NCBI GenBank assembly: GCA_036874045.1 | Contig: CM072340.1 | Location: 20,697,001-20,761,000, forward strand | DNA length: 64,000 nt | Origin: Cymodocea nodosa | Taxonomy: Eukaryota > Streptophyta > Magnoliopsida > Alismatales > Cymodoceaceae | Reading direction: 5' to 3' | Shown here: positions 45,373 through 58,991 of the stretch, in pieces | How the letters are laid out: every line of letters starts with the position of its first letter | Numbering within the stretch: position 1 is the first letter of the stretch | Made by a program: the position numbers and the translations under genes | Notes under the pieces: generated by a model | What the model was told of the DNA's origin: nothing | The model's database searches: none | Seen by the model: the letters and a program-made list of their open reading frames with translations, nothing else

Positions 45373-48300
45373 ATGATGGCCTTGACATGCCCAAGTTTGG
45401 ACCTTGGTAAGAGGGTATTGGAGTTCGCCTCCACTTGTGGATGCTATTTGAATAGGAATTTGTATGGGAAGTCGGCGCCACGGACGGGGATTCGCGTCCG
45501 CCGCTCAGGTGCTTGTTGTTTGGTCTCTACCGCACCAACTATGCAAGGTATGCGTAGAGGCTTTTAGGTAATTTTGATTTCCAGCACTTCTTTTTAGACA
45601 TCATCTCATTTTTATTTTATTGTACGATTTACGATTGTTTGTTCCGCTCAAGGTTTTTTTTCCTGGGCTTGCAGTTGATGTTCCAGGCTCTGGTTCTGTT
45701 GGTACTTCTAGCCCAATTTCCGTATCCTCTCTGATGGAAACAGTGGCAGTTGATCTTCAAAAACTGAACAAGAACCTCAAATCTGTGAGTGAATTGCTTC
45801 CTATTTCGATAATACCTTTATATAGATGATTTTGATAATATCCACTTTTTTCCTTGCTTTTATGCCATTCTCTGAAGTAGGTGTTCGCATCATTGCCATA
45901 TGTGGGGCCTGGTCACTGACTTTGGATATATAGATTCTATAATATTCACTTAAGGACTTTTTAGTTGCTCGAATCGGTTTTTATATTGCCAAATTTAAGT
46001 ATATATTCCCAAGCAATCTGACATACAAAAGATCTGAACTCGATCTTGTTCATTGCAAATGTCACACCAGTGTTTCTAGATTCGAGTTTTGGTAGCAATT
46101 TTGTCATGATAATACGCCCTGCAGCACAATACTGGTTTGTTCCTAAGATTCTAGGAATCAGAATATGAGGAAAAGGTGTGATTTGAAGTTTGGGTTGGTC
46201 AAAATATTCTTCTACCTTAAATCTAGTGCTCAATCTTATAATGAACTACAATCAGTGTTGTGTGTTGGTAAGACTGTCGAGATATTTATTTATAATGATA
46301 TCTAGTAAATACTAGCAGACAGAGAACCTAAAATTTCTCTGGCAAGTTTTTAATACTAGCAGTTATTTTGACCTGCCAAGACTGATTTTATTTTTCTATC
46401 AGTGTTTATTTATTTTTTAAACACTGATTTTAGCAATCCTATCTAATGATCCCACAACACTTCCCTAAAATTTCTCTAGTAATTTTTTAATACTAGCAGT
46501 TATTCCATTGCAAACTTTATCTACTTCTCCAACTTGTAATCCTTTTTTTAACAAGTTATCTTTAAATATCATTTTCTTTTCCTTTTTCTAAATCCACTCT
46601 AAATTTTTTGATTCTTATGTACATTAGTTGTTCTCTTTCTAATATTGATATTAACATATAATACTAATAATCTATGTTGTGTAGTTAATCACTTGTAGTT
46701 CTAAGGAAAAAATTGTTGATTATAGATGGATTACTCCTGAATATCAGTAACATTGGTGACACCTATGGGAAAGAATCACCTCGTTTATTTTCTTAGAGTG
46801 GAAGGTAGAAAACTGTTCAATCTGCAACTTAGTGTGTGTGATCACTTGTGATACTGTATTTATGGTCTATTCCTCTATAACTGTACCAAATACACCCATA
46901 CAGCTGACCAAAATTTTAATAGATCGTTGGGGCAGAAAATCCAGTTTTAATATCTGCCGCTGAACAAATATTTGGTGCTGGTGGAAAGAGATTGAGACCG
47001 GCTTTAGTATTCTTGATTTCAAGATCTACAGCACCGTTAGGTGGATTAAAGTGAGTCTTCTCTGTTATCTCAATGCAAAGTATGTCTCAATCAGAGTATC
47101 CAGATGAGAATTAAATGCTAATGATTATTGTATGACTATGTTGCCAAGGGATCTAACTGTCCAACATCGGCGTTTAGCAGAGATTATTGAGATGATTCAC
47201 ACAGCTAGCCTGATACATGATGATGTTCTAGATGATAGTGACATAAGACGAGGTATGTTGGTTATAATATGGTTATTGTCAAACTTTAGCAGTTCTGTAT
47301 CTGTAGAAAGAATTTGTGCAAATTTCAGTATGTAATACTATTTTATCATGTTATCTTGAAGTAACTTGGCTATAAAATTCTAAACCAACTGCACACCATG
47401 TTCTAGGGAGAAAAAATGGCTACTTTGTTGAATTGGTCTTCATATGAAAGGGATATTTAAGTGACACCTAAATGACCACTTACTATTTTTGAGTTGATGG
47501 TTTCTCTTTAGTTCTTCTGAATTCTGATTGAATATGCATATTGGAGCTCTACTTCTTGTATAATAAATTTTCTAATCTTTGAAAAAATGACCTTTAAAAA
47601 TAGTAAGGCTTAAGTGATGTGGCAATGAAAGGCAGAGAGCAAAGTTGAGATAGAGTTGGTAGGAGAAGGAGTGAGAGCTTGGAGTCCACCGAAGTTGGAT
47701 TTGAGAACAGAGAAGATAGATGTGGGAGGAAGAAGGAGAAGTAGGGAAAGAACCAAATAAGGATTGCTTTAACGAAAATTACATACATCCACCCTACATG
47801 ACACCTACAATTTAAAGATAAGGAATTACAACTACCAACTAAATAAAGAAATGCTAAATAAAGAAAGATTTTAAAAAGGTTGTTGGCTCCTCGTCAATGT
47901 TGTTGAAATGATGCCTTAAATTATGGCTTCGTTAATTATGTCCTATAGAGGTGCATTTACACCTACTACCAAACATCTACTCCTGTAAGAACTCTGGAGT
48001 TAATTGTATTTGAGCAAGAACATAACCAGGATAGGTGATCATCTGGGAAGTTCTTGTGTAATGCCTATGAGCAGTAATGTTGATTCTACTCAAACGTTGA
48101 CAAGTTGTAGGTATATGCATCACTTACTCAATTCACGTGCCAACATTGTAGGCATTATCTTAGTTAGTAATCTCAATCGAGTTGGTGGATGAGGTCACTT
48201 AGGATATCCCTAATTAGTTGAGAATCTTTGCGGGACAAAGTACGTAATACTTGGAGAAATCTACCATGTTAGGGCCTAATAAGGTCTCTTATAAGCTTTC

Positions 48301-51300
48301 GTCTCATTGGATACTCTTAGTGTACTAGGCCGTTTGAGTGTCCATTGAGACACATGTTATCACCTCCATGGATACTTCTAGAGGATCAATAAAAATAAAA
48401 ATTATGTCCTATAGTAGTCGACCATTCTTTTAGAAAGTTCGCCTTCGAGCTTTCTTCATCAAAAGGATGATACTAGGATAAGTTTGTGTTGTTGAAGGTC
48501 AAAGAGATAGAGAGTGAGGTTGGAATGTCTATGGTATAGGCATTGCCATTAATTTTGCTAATGATGTGGCACAAAACAAATTTCTTATTCTTTAGCTTAT
48601 TGTATGTGCTCGTTAGAAAATGTTCTTTTTGTAAGAACACCATAACAAAGTCTTTGGGTTGAAAGATTTTATGATGTTGATGAAGGTTAGCGGTTGTCTT
48701 GTATTTAGCATTAGCTTGTTTATGTTGTTTCAAATTTCTTGATGGAGATCATATATGTCTACTAGCAATCATTCAACATCCGTGGTTGGTGACGGGATTG
48801 ACATTAGGTCCATGACATGTTTTGGAAGTCTCACATAGACAATGACAAAGGGGGCTTTTCCCATAGTTTTGTTTGCCATGCAGTTGTATGTGAATTTCAC
48901 TTATGCTAACACTTGGTCCCATTGTTTTGGACGTTCTCTAATGATGGTGTGAAACATGTTGCTTAATGTGCGAAGCATGTTGCTTAATGCTTAGTTAACC
49001 ACCTTAGTTTGGCCATCAGACCAAGGGTGACATATTAAGTTGAAGTTGAGGATAGTGTCAAGTCACTTTCACAAAGATTTCCAAAAGTGGAAGAGGAACT
49101 TAGAGTCCCAATCTAAGGTGAGTCCATGCATACGAACCACTTCCTTAAAGAAGAGGTTGGTGACATGGGTGGTGTTCATCTTTTTTTGCAAGGAACAAAA
49201 TATGCCATCTTTGAAAAGCGATCCACGATTACGAAGATTAAATCCAAACTTGTTTGTGTTCTTGGGAGACTAAACACAAAGTCCATGGAAATGTCAATCC
49301 ATGGCACTTTTGGTATAGGTAACGATGTGTATAGGCTAATGTTCTGTGCCTACCCTGTTACTTCTTGGCAATGCTGGCAATGTTGGACTAGTCAAGTAGT
49401 GTCTCTTTTGAGTTGTGATTAGAAATAATGTTCTTTTAGGAGGGAGATGGTCTTGTCTCGACTAACATGGCCAGCCATTCCTCCTTTGTGAATTTCTCAG
49501 ATAAGTTGTTCACGTAGTGAACTCTGTGAAATGCAGAGTTTGGTTCCTTGAAATAGGAAGTCATTCTAAAGTAACATGCCTAGAATGGCGTGATTCGTCA
49601 AGCACTTTTCCCAGATGTTGCCAAAATTTGGGTCACCAACGTACAACTCCTTCAAGCACTCAAACCCAATGACTTCATGTCATAATGTGGTCAGCAACAT
49701 GGTTCGTCAGTTGAGGGCATCAATGACTTGGTTTTGAGCTCTTGTCTTGTATCTAATAGTAAATACAAAGTGTTGGAGAAATGCAATCCAACAACCATGC
49801 ATGTGGTTGGTGTTGGTGGTAGTGTTGATATTTTTCAAGGTTTGACGGCACCAACGCCCACTTGAGATGCATTGCAATTAACCTCAAATACTCATTGAAG
49901 TTAGAAAGCGCCAACATTGGGGTTGCTACAAGTCATTCTTTGAGGTGCTTGAAGCTTTGTTTGACACCATCATCCTAATGAAAATGGCCCTTCTTGAGAT
50001 AGTTGGTGAGTGAGGCTGCAATGTTGTTGAAGTGTCATATAAACCAATGATAGAAAGATGCAAGCTCAAGAAAACTCTTAACGTCACTAACGTTTGAAGA
50101 GTCTTGATTTTGTTGTTGTCCACATGTAGATCTTTGTTGTTGATTACGTATCCTAAGAAGAGTACACTAGTTGTCATGAATTTGCATTTTTTGACATTAA
50201 GAAGTAGATGATGCTTGTTCAAAGTGGAAAGGATCCTACAAAGGTGAAGTAGGTGATCTTCTTCATTGGTACCATATATTAAGATGTTGTCAAAGTAAAT
50301 GATGATGAACATACTGAGGAATGGTTTGAGTACTTGTGTTATCAACCGCATGAACATGCTAGGGGCATTTAATAAGCCAAATGACATGACAAGTCATTCA
50401 AATAAACCTTCCTTTGTCTCATTGCCTTCTCGAATGTGAATCTAGTGATAACCGCTTAAATTGAGCTTGAAAAAGAGTTACACTCCTGCTAGAACATCCA
50501 ACACGTCTTCAAGTTGAGGAATAGGGAATTTATACTTGATGGTGATCCGATTGATGGTGTGATTGTCCACACACATCCGCCACTCACCATTTTTCTTTGG
50601 AACAAGGAGTGTAGGAATGGTGCATGAACTCAAGTTAGGTCGCATGAGTCCTTATTGAATCAACTAATTGACTTGCATTTGGAGGATAATAGCCTCCCTT
50701 GGACTCATCTGGTAGTGCAGTAGGTTTGGAAGTTGAACGTTGGGAATCAAATCTATGTGATGTTGCACCTCTTTAATAGGTGGGAGGCCCTGTGGAGTGT
50801 CAACAGGCATTATGGTATGGAATTCTTCAAAGAGTTGGCGTACCTGTAGAGGTACCATGTCCTCAAATGCTTTAAAATAGTTGGATGCTACCAATGTGTA
50901 GGCCTTCAGAGCTTCTTTAATTTCTTTGTTGAAAGTGGTGTGGTCCACCATGAGGAAACTCCTCCTAATGTGCTCATCAAATGCTTGGTCCTTTGATAAG
51001 GGCAATGACATCAAATGAACCAGTGTTTTTCCCACTTGCAATTCCTATTGGTTGCTACATCCTCACTGGGAGGAATCAACATCATGTTGCCATGGTCGAC
51101 TTAAGAGGATATAGGATGCTTCCATGTCGACAACATCACAGAATATCTCGTCTGAATATCAATGACCAATTGATAAATATACCTTGCAAACCTTTGTGAT
51201 TTTCGCTATGTTGCCTTTGCGTATCCACCTGATGTGGTAAGAGTGTGGGTGAGCTTGAGTGGGCAACCCAAGTTTGTCCACTACTTTCTGTGAAATGAGA

Positions 51301-53759
51301 TTATTAGTACTTCCACTGTCTATGATGATGTCACAGATCTTGTCGATGATAGTGCAACAGGTGTGAAAGATGTTATGACGTTGAGGGTGCTCATGGGACT
51401 TAGGGGTGAGCAATATCCATTGGGTGATGTATGATAGGTGTTCCCCCTCATCTACATATAGTTCTTCTTCATCACTTGGCAAGATAGCATCCTTGATGTT
51501 GCCATCCTTAAATGGAGTGTCGTTGATGGTTTTCACTGCCATGTGTGCCTCCCCCCTTTTTGGGCATTGGTTGGACTTGTGATCGGGCTAGTTATAATGA
51601 TAACATTTCACTAGTGTGGGTTGGTTGTATGGGTTGGATTGCACCGACGTTGACGATGAGCTACCCTCTTGGGTTGGAGGTCTAGGCCTCAAAATAGATT
51701 TACTAGTGAGTTTGTTGTCGCTTTCGCTAGAGGTATTGGGGTTTGCATGAGCTCCTCTTGCAAGTTGTTGCTTGATCTTTTTGATGAGAGTAATAACATC
51801 AGATAGAGTGTAGGGAGAGTGAAGAGATAACTTATCTTGGATGTTTAGTTGCAGTCCACCAAGATAACAAGCTATTTCTTGAGGTTCAATCTTAATTAAA
51901 TTGTTATGAGAGGCTAAACGATAAAACTCTGTGGTGTGCAATGGAGCGTGACCCTTGTTGACAGGGTTGATACTATGCAAACAATTTCTATTCGTAGTCC
52001 ATGGGTAAGAACCGCATCCAAAGCAACCTTTTCATTTTATCCCAGGTATATACAGGTGGCTTCTATTGGTGTGCTTTATTCATCAACATTTGATTCCACC
52101 AGGCAAAAGCTCTCCCTTTGAGGTGATATGCCACAAGTTTAACTTTGTGATTATCAGAGATGTCCATATAATTGAAGAAACACTCGACTTCGACGATCCA
52201 ATCCAAGAATTTATGAAGTTGCCCATTGAAAATGGCAAATCCATCATCAATCAGAACCCCCCTATAGTGGTGTCTTGGTCACGACAACAACATGGTTGGC
52301 ATTCAACTTCATCTGAGTTAGACTCACTAGAGGAATAATCCTCCAATTGGAACTGACAACGATGTGTCGAAGTTGCTTATCGAGGGCACCTATTACTAGA
52401 TAGTTGTTGTACCGTCGTCATCCGATGGATTGGCGGAGGTTGTCAAATTTGATGCAAGAGATCAGGTTGATCATAACCTTGCTCTAATACCAAATAATGT
52501 GGCAACAAAAGGTAGAGAGTGGAGTTGAGATAGAGTAGGTGGGAGAAGGAGTGAGAGCTTGGAGTCTATCGAAGTTGGATTCGAGAACAAAGAGGATAGA
52601 CATCCACCCTACATGACACCTGCAATTTAAAGATAAGGAATTACAACTACCAACTAAATAAAGAAATGCTAAATGAAGAAAGATTTTAAAAAGGCCGTTG
52701 GCTTCTCGTCAATGTTGTTGAAATGATGTCTTGAATTATGACTTCGTTAATTATGTCCTACATCATTAAAATTCAAATATAGAATTCTTCCTGACATTCC
52801 ATTTACAATTTATCTGTTTGTATTGAACTGAAGGGTCACTCTTGGTAGTTTGGTTCTCAAAAAGGCATGCATTTTTACTTCTTGCAATGGAAGTGCAACA
52901 ACAGCTCCACATAAAATGCTCGTCAAAAAAATGTTAAAGCTCGATATGTACACGTCATTTTTTCATTTGGTGCTTATGAATGGAAGGCTGTTGTGCAGGA
53001 AAGGAAAGTATTCATCAACTCTTTGGTACTCGTACAGCCGTACTGGCTGGTGATTTCATGTTTGCACAGTCTTCATGGTACCTTGCAAATCTTGAGAACC
53101 TTGATGTCATAAAGCTCATTAGTCAGGTAAGTTTGCCGATTGCAGTTCTAGTTTCCACCACCAACAAAATCTGTCTTTGTTTTGTTACCTGCAATGTCTG
53201 AGACTGACAGGTGATTAAAGATTTTGCAAGCGGTGAAATAAAACAAGCATCAAGTCTCTTTGACTCTGACCTTCCCCTTGAAGAGTATTTGCTGAAGAGC
53301 TATTACAAAACGGCATCCCTTATAGCTGCTAGTGCAAAATCTGCTGCCATATTTAGTGGAGCCAGTGAGACTGTATGCAACGAAATGTTTGAGTATGGGA
53401 AGAATCTTGGCTTATCCTTCCAAATTGTCGATGATATTCTTGATTTCACACAGTCAGCAGAGCAGTTGGGGAAACCAGCAGGATCTGATCTTGCAAAAGG
53501 GAACTTGACAGCACCTGTCATTTTTGCTCTACAAGTGGAGCCAAAGCTAAGAGAGATCATTGATTCTGAATTTAGCGAGCCTGGCTCTGTGAACCATGCT
53601 ATAGAAATTGTTTTCAAGTGTGGTGGGATTGAGAAGGCGCAGAACCTAGCCAGGGAGAAAGCTAATTTGGCCATAAAAAACCTTCAATGCCTTCCTCAAA
53701 GCAAGTTCAGATCTTCTCTGGAGGGAATGCTGAATTATAATCTCCAAAGGATTGAATAG
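45373..53759 (+). CDS. SPS: Solanesyl diphosphate synthase (plastid type, SPS1/SPS2-like)
   Basis: Six coding exons: 45373-45547, 45675-45784, 46923-47050, 47149-47252, 52999-53126, 53211-53759. They join in frame to 397 residues. Seen: a Ser/Arg/Cys-containing N-terminal extension (about 1-75) fitting a transit peptide, [11 protein letters not shown], first Asp-rich motif LIHDDVLDD (Asp162, 163, 166), GDFMFAQ, and second motif QIVDDILDF (Asp289, 290, 293). Ala157, a small residue five before the first motif, fits a long-chain enzyme. Family knowledge: a trans-prenyltransferase that extends allylic diphosphates to C45 for the plastoquinone-9 side chain. The sequence follows Arabidopsis SPS1/SPS2 closely from memory. 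Start: the first of two adjacent ATGs, just after a probable leader intron. Intron 4 (5.7 kb) houses a Gypsy element. Confidence 0.95.
46327..46504. repeat. Imperfect direct repeat in SPS intron 2
   Basis: A block of about 41 bases (46327-46367) recurs at 46464-46504. The copies share CCTAAAATTTCTCT and TTTTTAATACTAGCAGTTAT, with a few differences between those blocks. Confidence 0.75.
47618..47947 (-). repeat. 3' LTR of the Gypsy element
   Basis: About 330 bases, the fuller LTR copy. Its inner end reads TCCTATA instead of TCCTACA, so the terminal CA is mutated. No clear polypurine tract adjoins it. Confidence 0.8.
48473..48733 (-). pseudogene. Gypsy integrase C-terminal remnant
   Basis: [19 protein letters not shown], then [12 protein letters not shown] and [20 protein letters not shown]. 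This is the typical end of a Gypsy integrase with its SH3-like GPY-type module, here eroded. Confidence 0.65.
49926..51041 (-). pseudogene. Gypsy reverse transcriptase region, inactive
   Basis: The N-terminal part (50664-51041) carries [19 protein letters not shown] and HHIDLIPN. The palm region (49926-50387) carries [27 protein letters not shown] and [17 protein letters not shown]. The catalytic FDD is FDN, losing one metal-binding Asp, and stops interrupt the frame between the parts. Confidence 0.85.
51159..51542 (-). pseudogene. Gypsy aspartic protease region
   Basis: Contains [12 protein letters not shown], the Gypsy retropepsin active site (D-S-G), preceded by an acidic linker. It is in frame with gag across one stop codon. 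Confidence 0.75.
51588..51980 (-). pseudogene. Gypsy gag C-terminal part with broken zinc knuckle
   Basis: Residues such as [18 protein letters not shown] fit the C-terminal Gypsy gag domain. The zinc knuckle that follows (CYHYN, stop, PDHKSNQC) has Tyr where the second Cys should be and a TAG stop inside it. The same frame then continues into the protease region. Confidence 0.75.
52498..52762 (-). repeat. 5' LTR of the Gypsy element
   Basis: About 265 bases, co-linear with the copy at 47618-47947 apart from a deletion of about 65 bases near 52595. The primer-binding site lies just inside it (about 52481-52492). Confidence 0.85.
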
Positions 53760-55473
53760 CTGATAAAATATTTGAATTCAGGTTCTGCCATTCTTCTAGG
53801 AGGCATTCGTGGCAATGCATGTAATCTGTGAGAGGGAGAACAGAGGACGAGAGAGCAAACGCGTGGCGGCATTGCAGCCGGAATCCAGATTCCAGAGCAG
53901 CAGCTCCACCGTGGTCTTGCAACTTACACGTATATATAATACGTGTTTGTCTTATTGAGGTTCTCCACGTCTCGTGGTAGCGTCCACGGGACTGTTATAC
54001 ATAGATGTGGTCGTCTAAGCCGTTGTCCCCGTAAAATTGAACGTTGATGTGTACGTTCACACTTAATAATAAATATTGTAAATTTTTATCTTATCATTTG
54101 AATTCATCGGTGAAAACTTCATTTTCATCGTTAATAAAATTTTTAATTTGATGTGTGAATGTTTACAATGTTAACTAGGGTAAATTTAATCGTGCCAATA
54201 TAGCTTTGTTTTATTAAATTATGTCGTTAATCGTTACGATACGATTTTTTGAAGGTTGTCATTCAGTAAAATTAGATTGTATTAGCATAATTTAATTTAA
54301 TATAAATGAATAGGTACAGTACAATTTAAGTATATCAATTCTATATTAAAATATAAAGTTTTGTATTAAAATTGATATCTTGTTTTTGACATATAAATTC
54401 TACAATCGATATATTGAAAAACAAGTTTAACATAATTTAACTTAGTTAAATCGTACCATTGATTAATATCGTATCAACAGATTGTGAGCTATGAATTGTC
54501 ACTTTATTTATTTTAAAGTAAAATGATTCGGCACAAATAGCGACAAGTAAGATTCAAATTTTATTATTGGTACGACCTATTAGCATGTCTACTGTGATCT
54601 TATTTGTCCAATTCCAATAAGGGGAAAAAACAATTATTTTTTTAAAAAAATATTTGTTGTACAGTAAGAGCCATTTATATATATATATATATATTTACAT
54701 TATTATTCATTACTAGGTACGAGAAGTGGTGTGGCCGTAGGTGGTGAGGAAATGCTCACCGGATTATTAACTTGTCCGTGAACGCTGGGTTTGACGAATT
54801 CAATACGAAACGAAATGTACTATAGTTTATGTTTATTTACATATAAGTTACAATCAATAATTTACAAAAAACAAGATCTCCTAGATTACAATTACTGGAA
54901 GATTGATTTTTTTTAATTTAAGCCATAGTTTATATGTTTCGATAAAGTAGTTTGTTTTACATTATGGTCAAGAACTTGAAAAACAATTTACTTTTGCGTC
55001 GAAGGTCATGTGGGCCAGGGGAAAATGACGAAGACCCCGCCAAATTTAGAAGAGAACAAAAAAGGTTTCTTATCAATCAACTATAATAACATAGTAAGCG
55101 AATCTATCCTTGTTAAAAAAAAGGTTGCTTATTTAATGCGAATCCGACCAGTTGGCATCCATCCTTTTTTAATCAAACTTTATTACATGCATGAAAATAT
55201 TTACATGGGGTTAAAACGCACTCTCACGTGGTTCCTGGCTCTGATTAGTTTCATTCCTTTTGTAACTGATCGATTACCACGTTATAGGCAATTAAATCTT
55301 CAAAGAATTATCTGGGCCTGGGCTGATCGGGAAGATTAGCGCTAATCAAAATAATTGTGCCGTCGACCCGGATTCCCTGGGGAGTTATCTGATGGGAGCT
55401 ACCATATCCACAAATTAATAAACAGATTGGTATTATTAACGGAATCTACCGCGCGCCTTTAATTTTCTAGTGG

Positions 55474-55494
55474 TATATATATATATATATATAT
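55474..55494. repeat. (AT)n microsatellite
   Basis: An alternating AT run of about 21 bases. Similar runs lie near 54675-54695 and 55789-55813. Confidence 0.9.
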
Positions 55495-58400
55495 GGATGA
55501 AAGGAGCTGAAATTTTCATCCCACCAGGATCGACAATTCATCCTTCCCTTCCAATAAATTCTGAAAGTATACAACAGGTTTAATATCAAGAAGGATATTA
55601 GTCTTTGCACTGGTTGGGGGCTAATTAAAATAAATGAAGCGCTTACCAGTAGTGCATATATTGCTGCAACATCATTTTCAAGGTATTATTAATTTTGTTT
55701 TCGGTAATATGTCACTCTTAACCCTTTAAACAAATTTAGTTGCAGACGTCCACCTTACCATGTAAAATACATAATCTTGAATAGGTGCATATATATATAT
55801 ATATATATATATAGTCAATTTCAAATTATAGTCGTCTAATATTTTTAAATTTTAGATCTTGCATCGTAATACGAACATTTGCAAGCTTACTTTAACGTTG
55901 CCTTTTAGAATTTCTATGTTCCTTTCATTTTATCAGTGAACATTTTATGTAATTAATAAGTGTTTTCTTTTTTTATGAAGCTGGGAAAGAAATGGTGATG
56001 GTTGAAATGGATACTTTAATGGATGTGATATAATGTAAAACGTGACTGAATCGCGTTTGTTTGAGTTATCGATTTATTATTTATCATCACTTCCTTGTAA
56101 AATTTGTCAAGCTAAAGAAGTTCATGGCATGTCACATGCCTGGCTCCCATCATTCATTTCTATCTTTTCAATGTTTGAACGTCGATTGGTTTACCAACCT
56201 TTGAGATTATTGTACTTCAAAAACGACAACGGAAGTCTTCAGTCCTACCCATGATCTGCAACCCGAAAGTACAGCCAATCCACCAAAAAATCGAACGGTG
56301 AACTCCTCGGGGCAGGGAAGGAGGAACTAGGTAAGTTGATATTATATTCCAAACAAGAAATTGAAGAAATAATAATAATAAGCATCACGTGGAACACACC
56401 GACAATCATACAGCGTCAGTATATCATTAGATAATAATAAATTTATGCATTAATTTATCGTGGACTAACGAGTTCACGGCCTCACCGTCGGCAGCTTGCC
56501 GTGTGTTCTCGGCCAACGTGCAAAGAACTTCCAAATAATTAAAGCCCTGTTACCGTATATTTATGTTATCCAACAAGTAATATATATACACATATATGCG
56601 CGTGCTGGAGCAGAGAAATGCGTAGAATTCCCTTGGTTCATTTGCGTGCTGGAGTATATACTTCCCTTGGAGCAAGCTGGCCAACTCGTTCCTTATAAAT
56701 TGCAACAACTTAATGATATTTATAGTTTCTTTTTGAAATTTAAATTTTAAGAAATCGTCGGTACGCGCCCCCATTTGCGTGCAAGAGGACGAGCCGAGCC
56801 CCGGGAAGGATGGTAGAGGAGGGAGCGAGCGGTACCTACGGGTGGCGGTGGCGGTGGCGATGTCCCCATCACGTACAAGTACACGCACCGACAGCAGTTG
56901 CTTTGGATTCACGTGCCCAGTTCTTTTTTAATTTGATTGATTGACTTTTTTTTTTCTTTTTTTTTGCTTATTCATGTGCATCAGACGTTGCTGCGTCAGA
57001 AATTAATGACTCTTAAAATATCGATTACGGGGGCGAGAGCCGAGAGTAAAGGTTGCGAAGAAATGGTATTACAAATGAAAGTTGTGTGATACACGTGCGT
57101 TTGTATCAGTACAAATGAAAACTATGTCAACTAAGAATTTTCAACGTGATTAAGCAGATTTTGCTAATCTCCAACAATTCCCATTAATTGCGTGTAAAAT
57201 GCAGCATTATAGTATGCTTCTCTTAATCTTAGATTTGTTTTAACCTCGTTGATTACACTTAGTCTAATTGAAGTATTGAAGGGAGCACGATTGACATTCA
57301 TCTGGTCCACTCAATTTACCATCTTACAGGCTAATTAGAATTCCAAGCAGTTTGAGCTCATCTAGTCCATGAGTCTAATTCAACGAAAGGTAGGTCAACT
57401 TCTTTATGTTTTCTTTTACAACTGATTACAACTGACACATATTATTTTTCTTAAATTTAACTATAGAATCATTTTCCTTGTAGATCTTATATATACAAGA
57501 ATAAAATACTATAGTTACGTCATCTACTTATGTACGTACGGTTGGTTTACTTGGTTGGTATGATCAAACCTTCTCCATCTATGGTGGTATTTTTTCACAA
57601 GCAAAAATACAGTATTTTTTTTGTGATCAGCTAGCAGTTGCTCTCCTTGCTATCCTAATGATTTTTTTTTTTTTTAATAAATTTTTTATATTGTTGTCGT
57701 TATGCTATTTTTTATTAAATTAAAAATAATATTATAAAAATGCCATAGCACTATAACCATTCTAGTAACCGATCACAGCCAACGGTCCAGATTTGTCGAT
57801 ACACCCCACCGTGGTGATTTGAATATCGTCACCTACGAAACGTGTTTCTTTGGATTACTTGCGGTCGTAGTCGCGAAGATTGGATTTGATAAAGATTAAA
57901 TTTTAGAGTGTTTCCAAAGGAACGATTCCTCTGGTCACGGGATTTATCGTTCCTCGACCTGGAGAATCTATTTCAAGGAGGCCGAATGAAATCAAAGCAT
58001 ATTCCCATGAACCCCGTGATCTCCCACGCGACTCACTTTTCCAATCCAAACGACCGAGCATCTCAAAAAATCGAATTTAACGAGTTTCAAAAAAACATTC
58101 GATTTTTAATTTAAAAAATCAGGCGACTGCATCTGCATCTGCATGGAAAGTTTTACTTTTACGATAGGTGGTGACATTTGTTGATTGATGCGTCGATCGA
58201 CACTTCGTGCCCTCCGATATCCTCGGCTTGTTCTCGTTCGATCTCGCGGTCAATTTTGGTGAGAAGCCGTGGACCACGGCGTCGGTATCTGGTTCTTTCA
58301 TCGAGCAAGAGCAGCGGTTGGCGTGATGAATTTGCCAAGCATCAAAGAAAGTTTCCTGCGGTTGCCGTCAATGGAAGCTTCAAAAAAGAACCGACGGTAG

Positions 58401-58991
58401 AATTTGTCTGACAACGGTGGAAAGTAATTTTTCTTAATATTAATTAATAATCTAATTGAAGTTATAATTTAACAAAGACAAACAACTTTTTCACTGCATT
58501 ATTATTGGAATAAGTTTGAATAGTAAGATTTACACGTATACAGTTAAATTTCTTACTTCAATATCGAAAAAATTTATCATATATTAATCCGATTTCAATC
58601 TGTGAGACTATTCCCATGCCTTATACCTATAAGTGCTATTTTCATTTAGACTGAGAGAACTTACTTTGACATGATATGAAATATTTTAAATTAAAAATGA
58701 ATTGATAACGAGTGGAAAAAAATTATCATATATTAATACAGGTTTTATCTCTATATTTCTTGATGTAATATTTTTTATACTTTCCATTGTTTGTGATTTA
58801 TTTGATTTGATACCATGTGAAATAATTTATTTTAAAATTAACTGATGATAAAAAGGAAGAAGATCTTTTATATTTTAATCTCTGTATTAATCAGCGTGGG
58901 GTCAAAGTCAATCATTTGAGTTACTCTGGTTGGTAAAGTACCTGTGAATACATATCTGTACGTAGTTGCGGAAGTTTTCAGAAAGAGAAGA

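Larger units (their letters stand above)
47618..52762 (-). mobile_element. Defective Ty3/Gypsy LTR retrotransposon in SPS intron 4, antisense
   Basis: Homologous LTRs at 47618-47947 and 52498-52762 (plus-strand start TGTGGCAA, end TCCTACA or TCCTATA) flank about 4.5 kb. Its minus-strand remnants run in the order gag, protease, reverse transcriptase, integrase end. An initiator tRNA-Met-like primer site (TGGTATTAGAGC, minus strand) lies next to the right LTR. The left LTR is longer because the right one lacks about 65 bases. I could not find a matching 5-bp target duplication. Stops, frameshifts and a mutated reverse-transcriptase motif show it is dead. Confidence 0.88.

Noticed and set aside
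53303-53674. 123-residue minus-strand frame opposite the last SPS exon
   Set aside because: Shadow of the strongly supported prenyltransferase exon.
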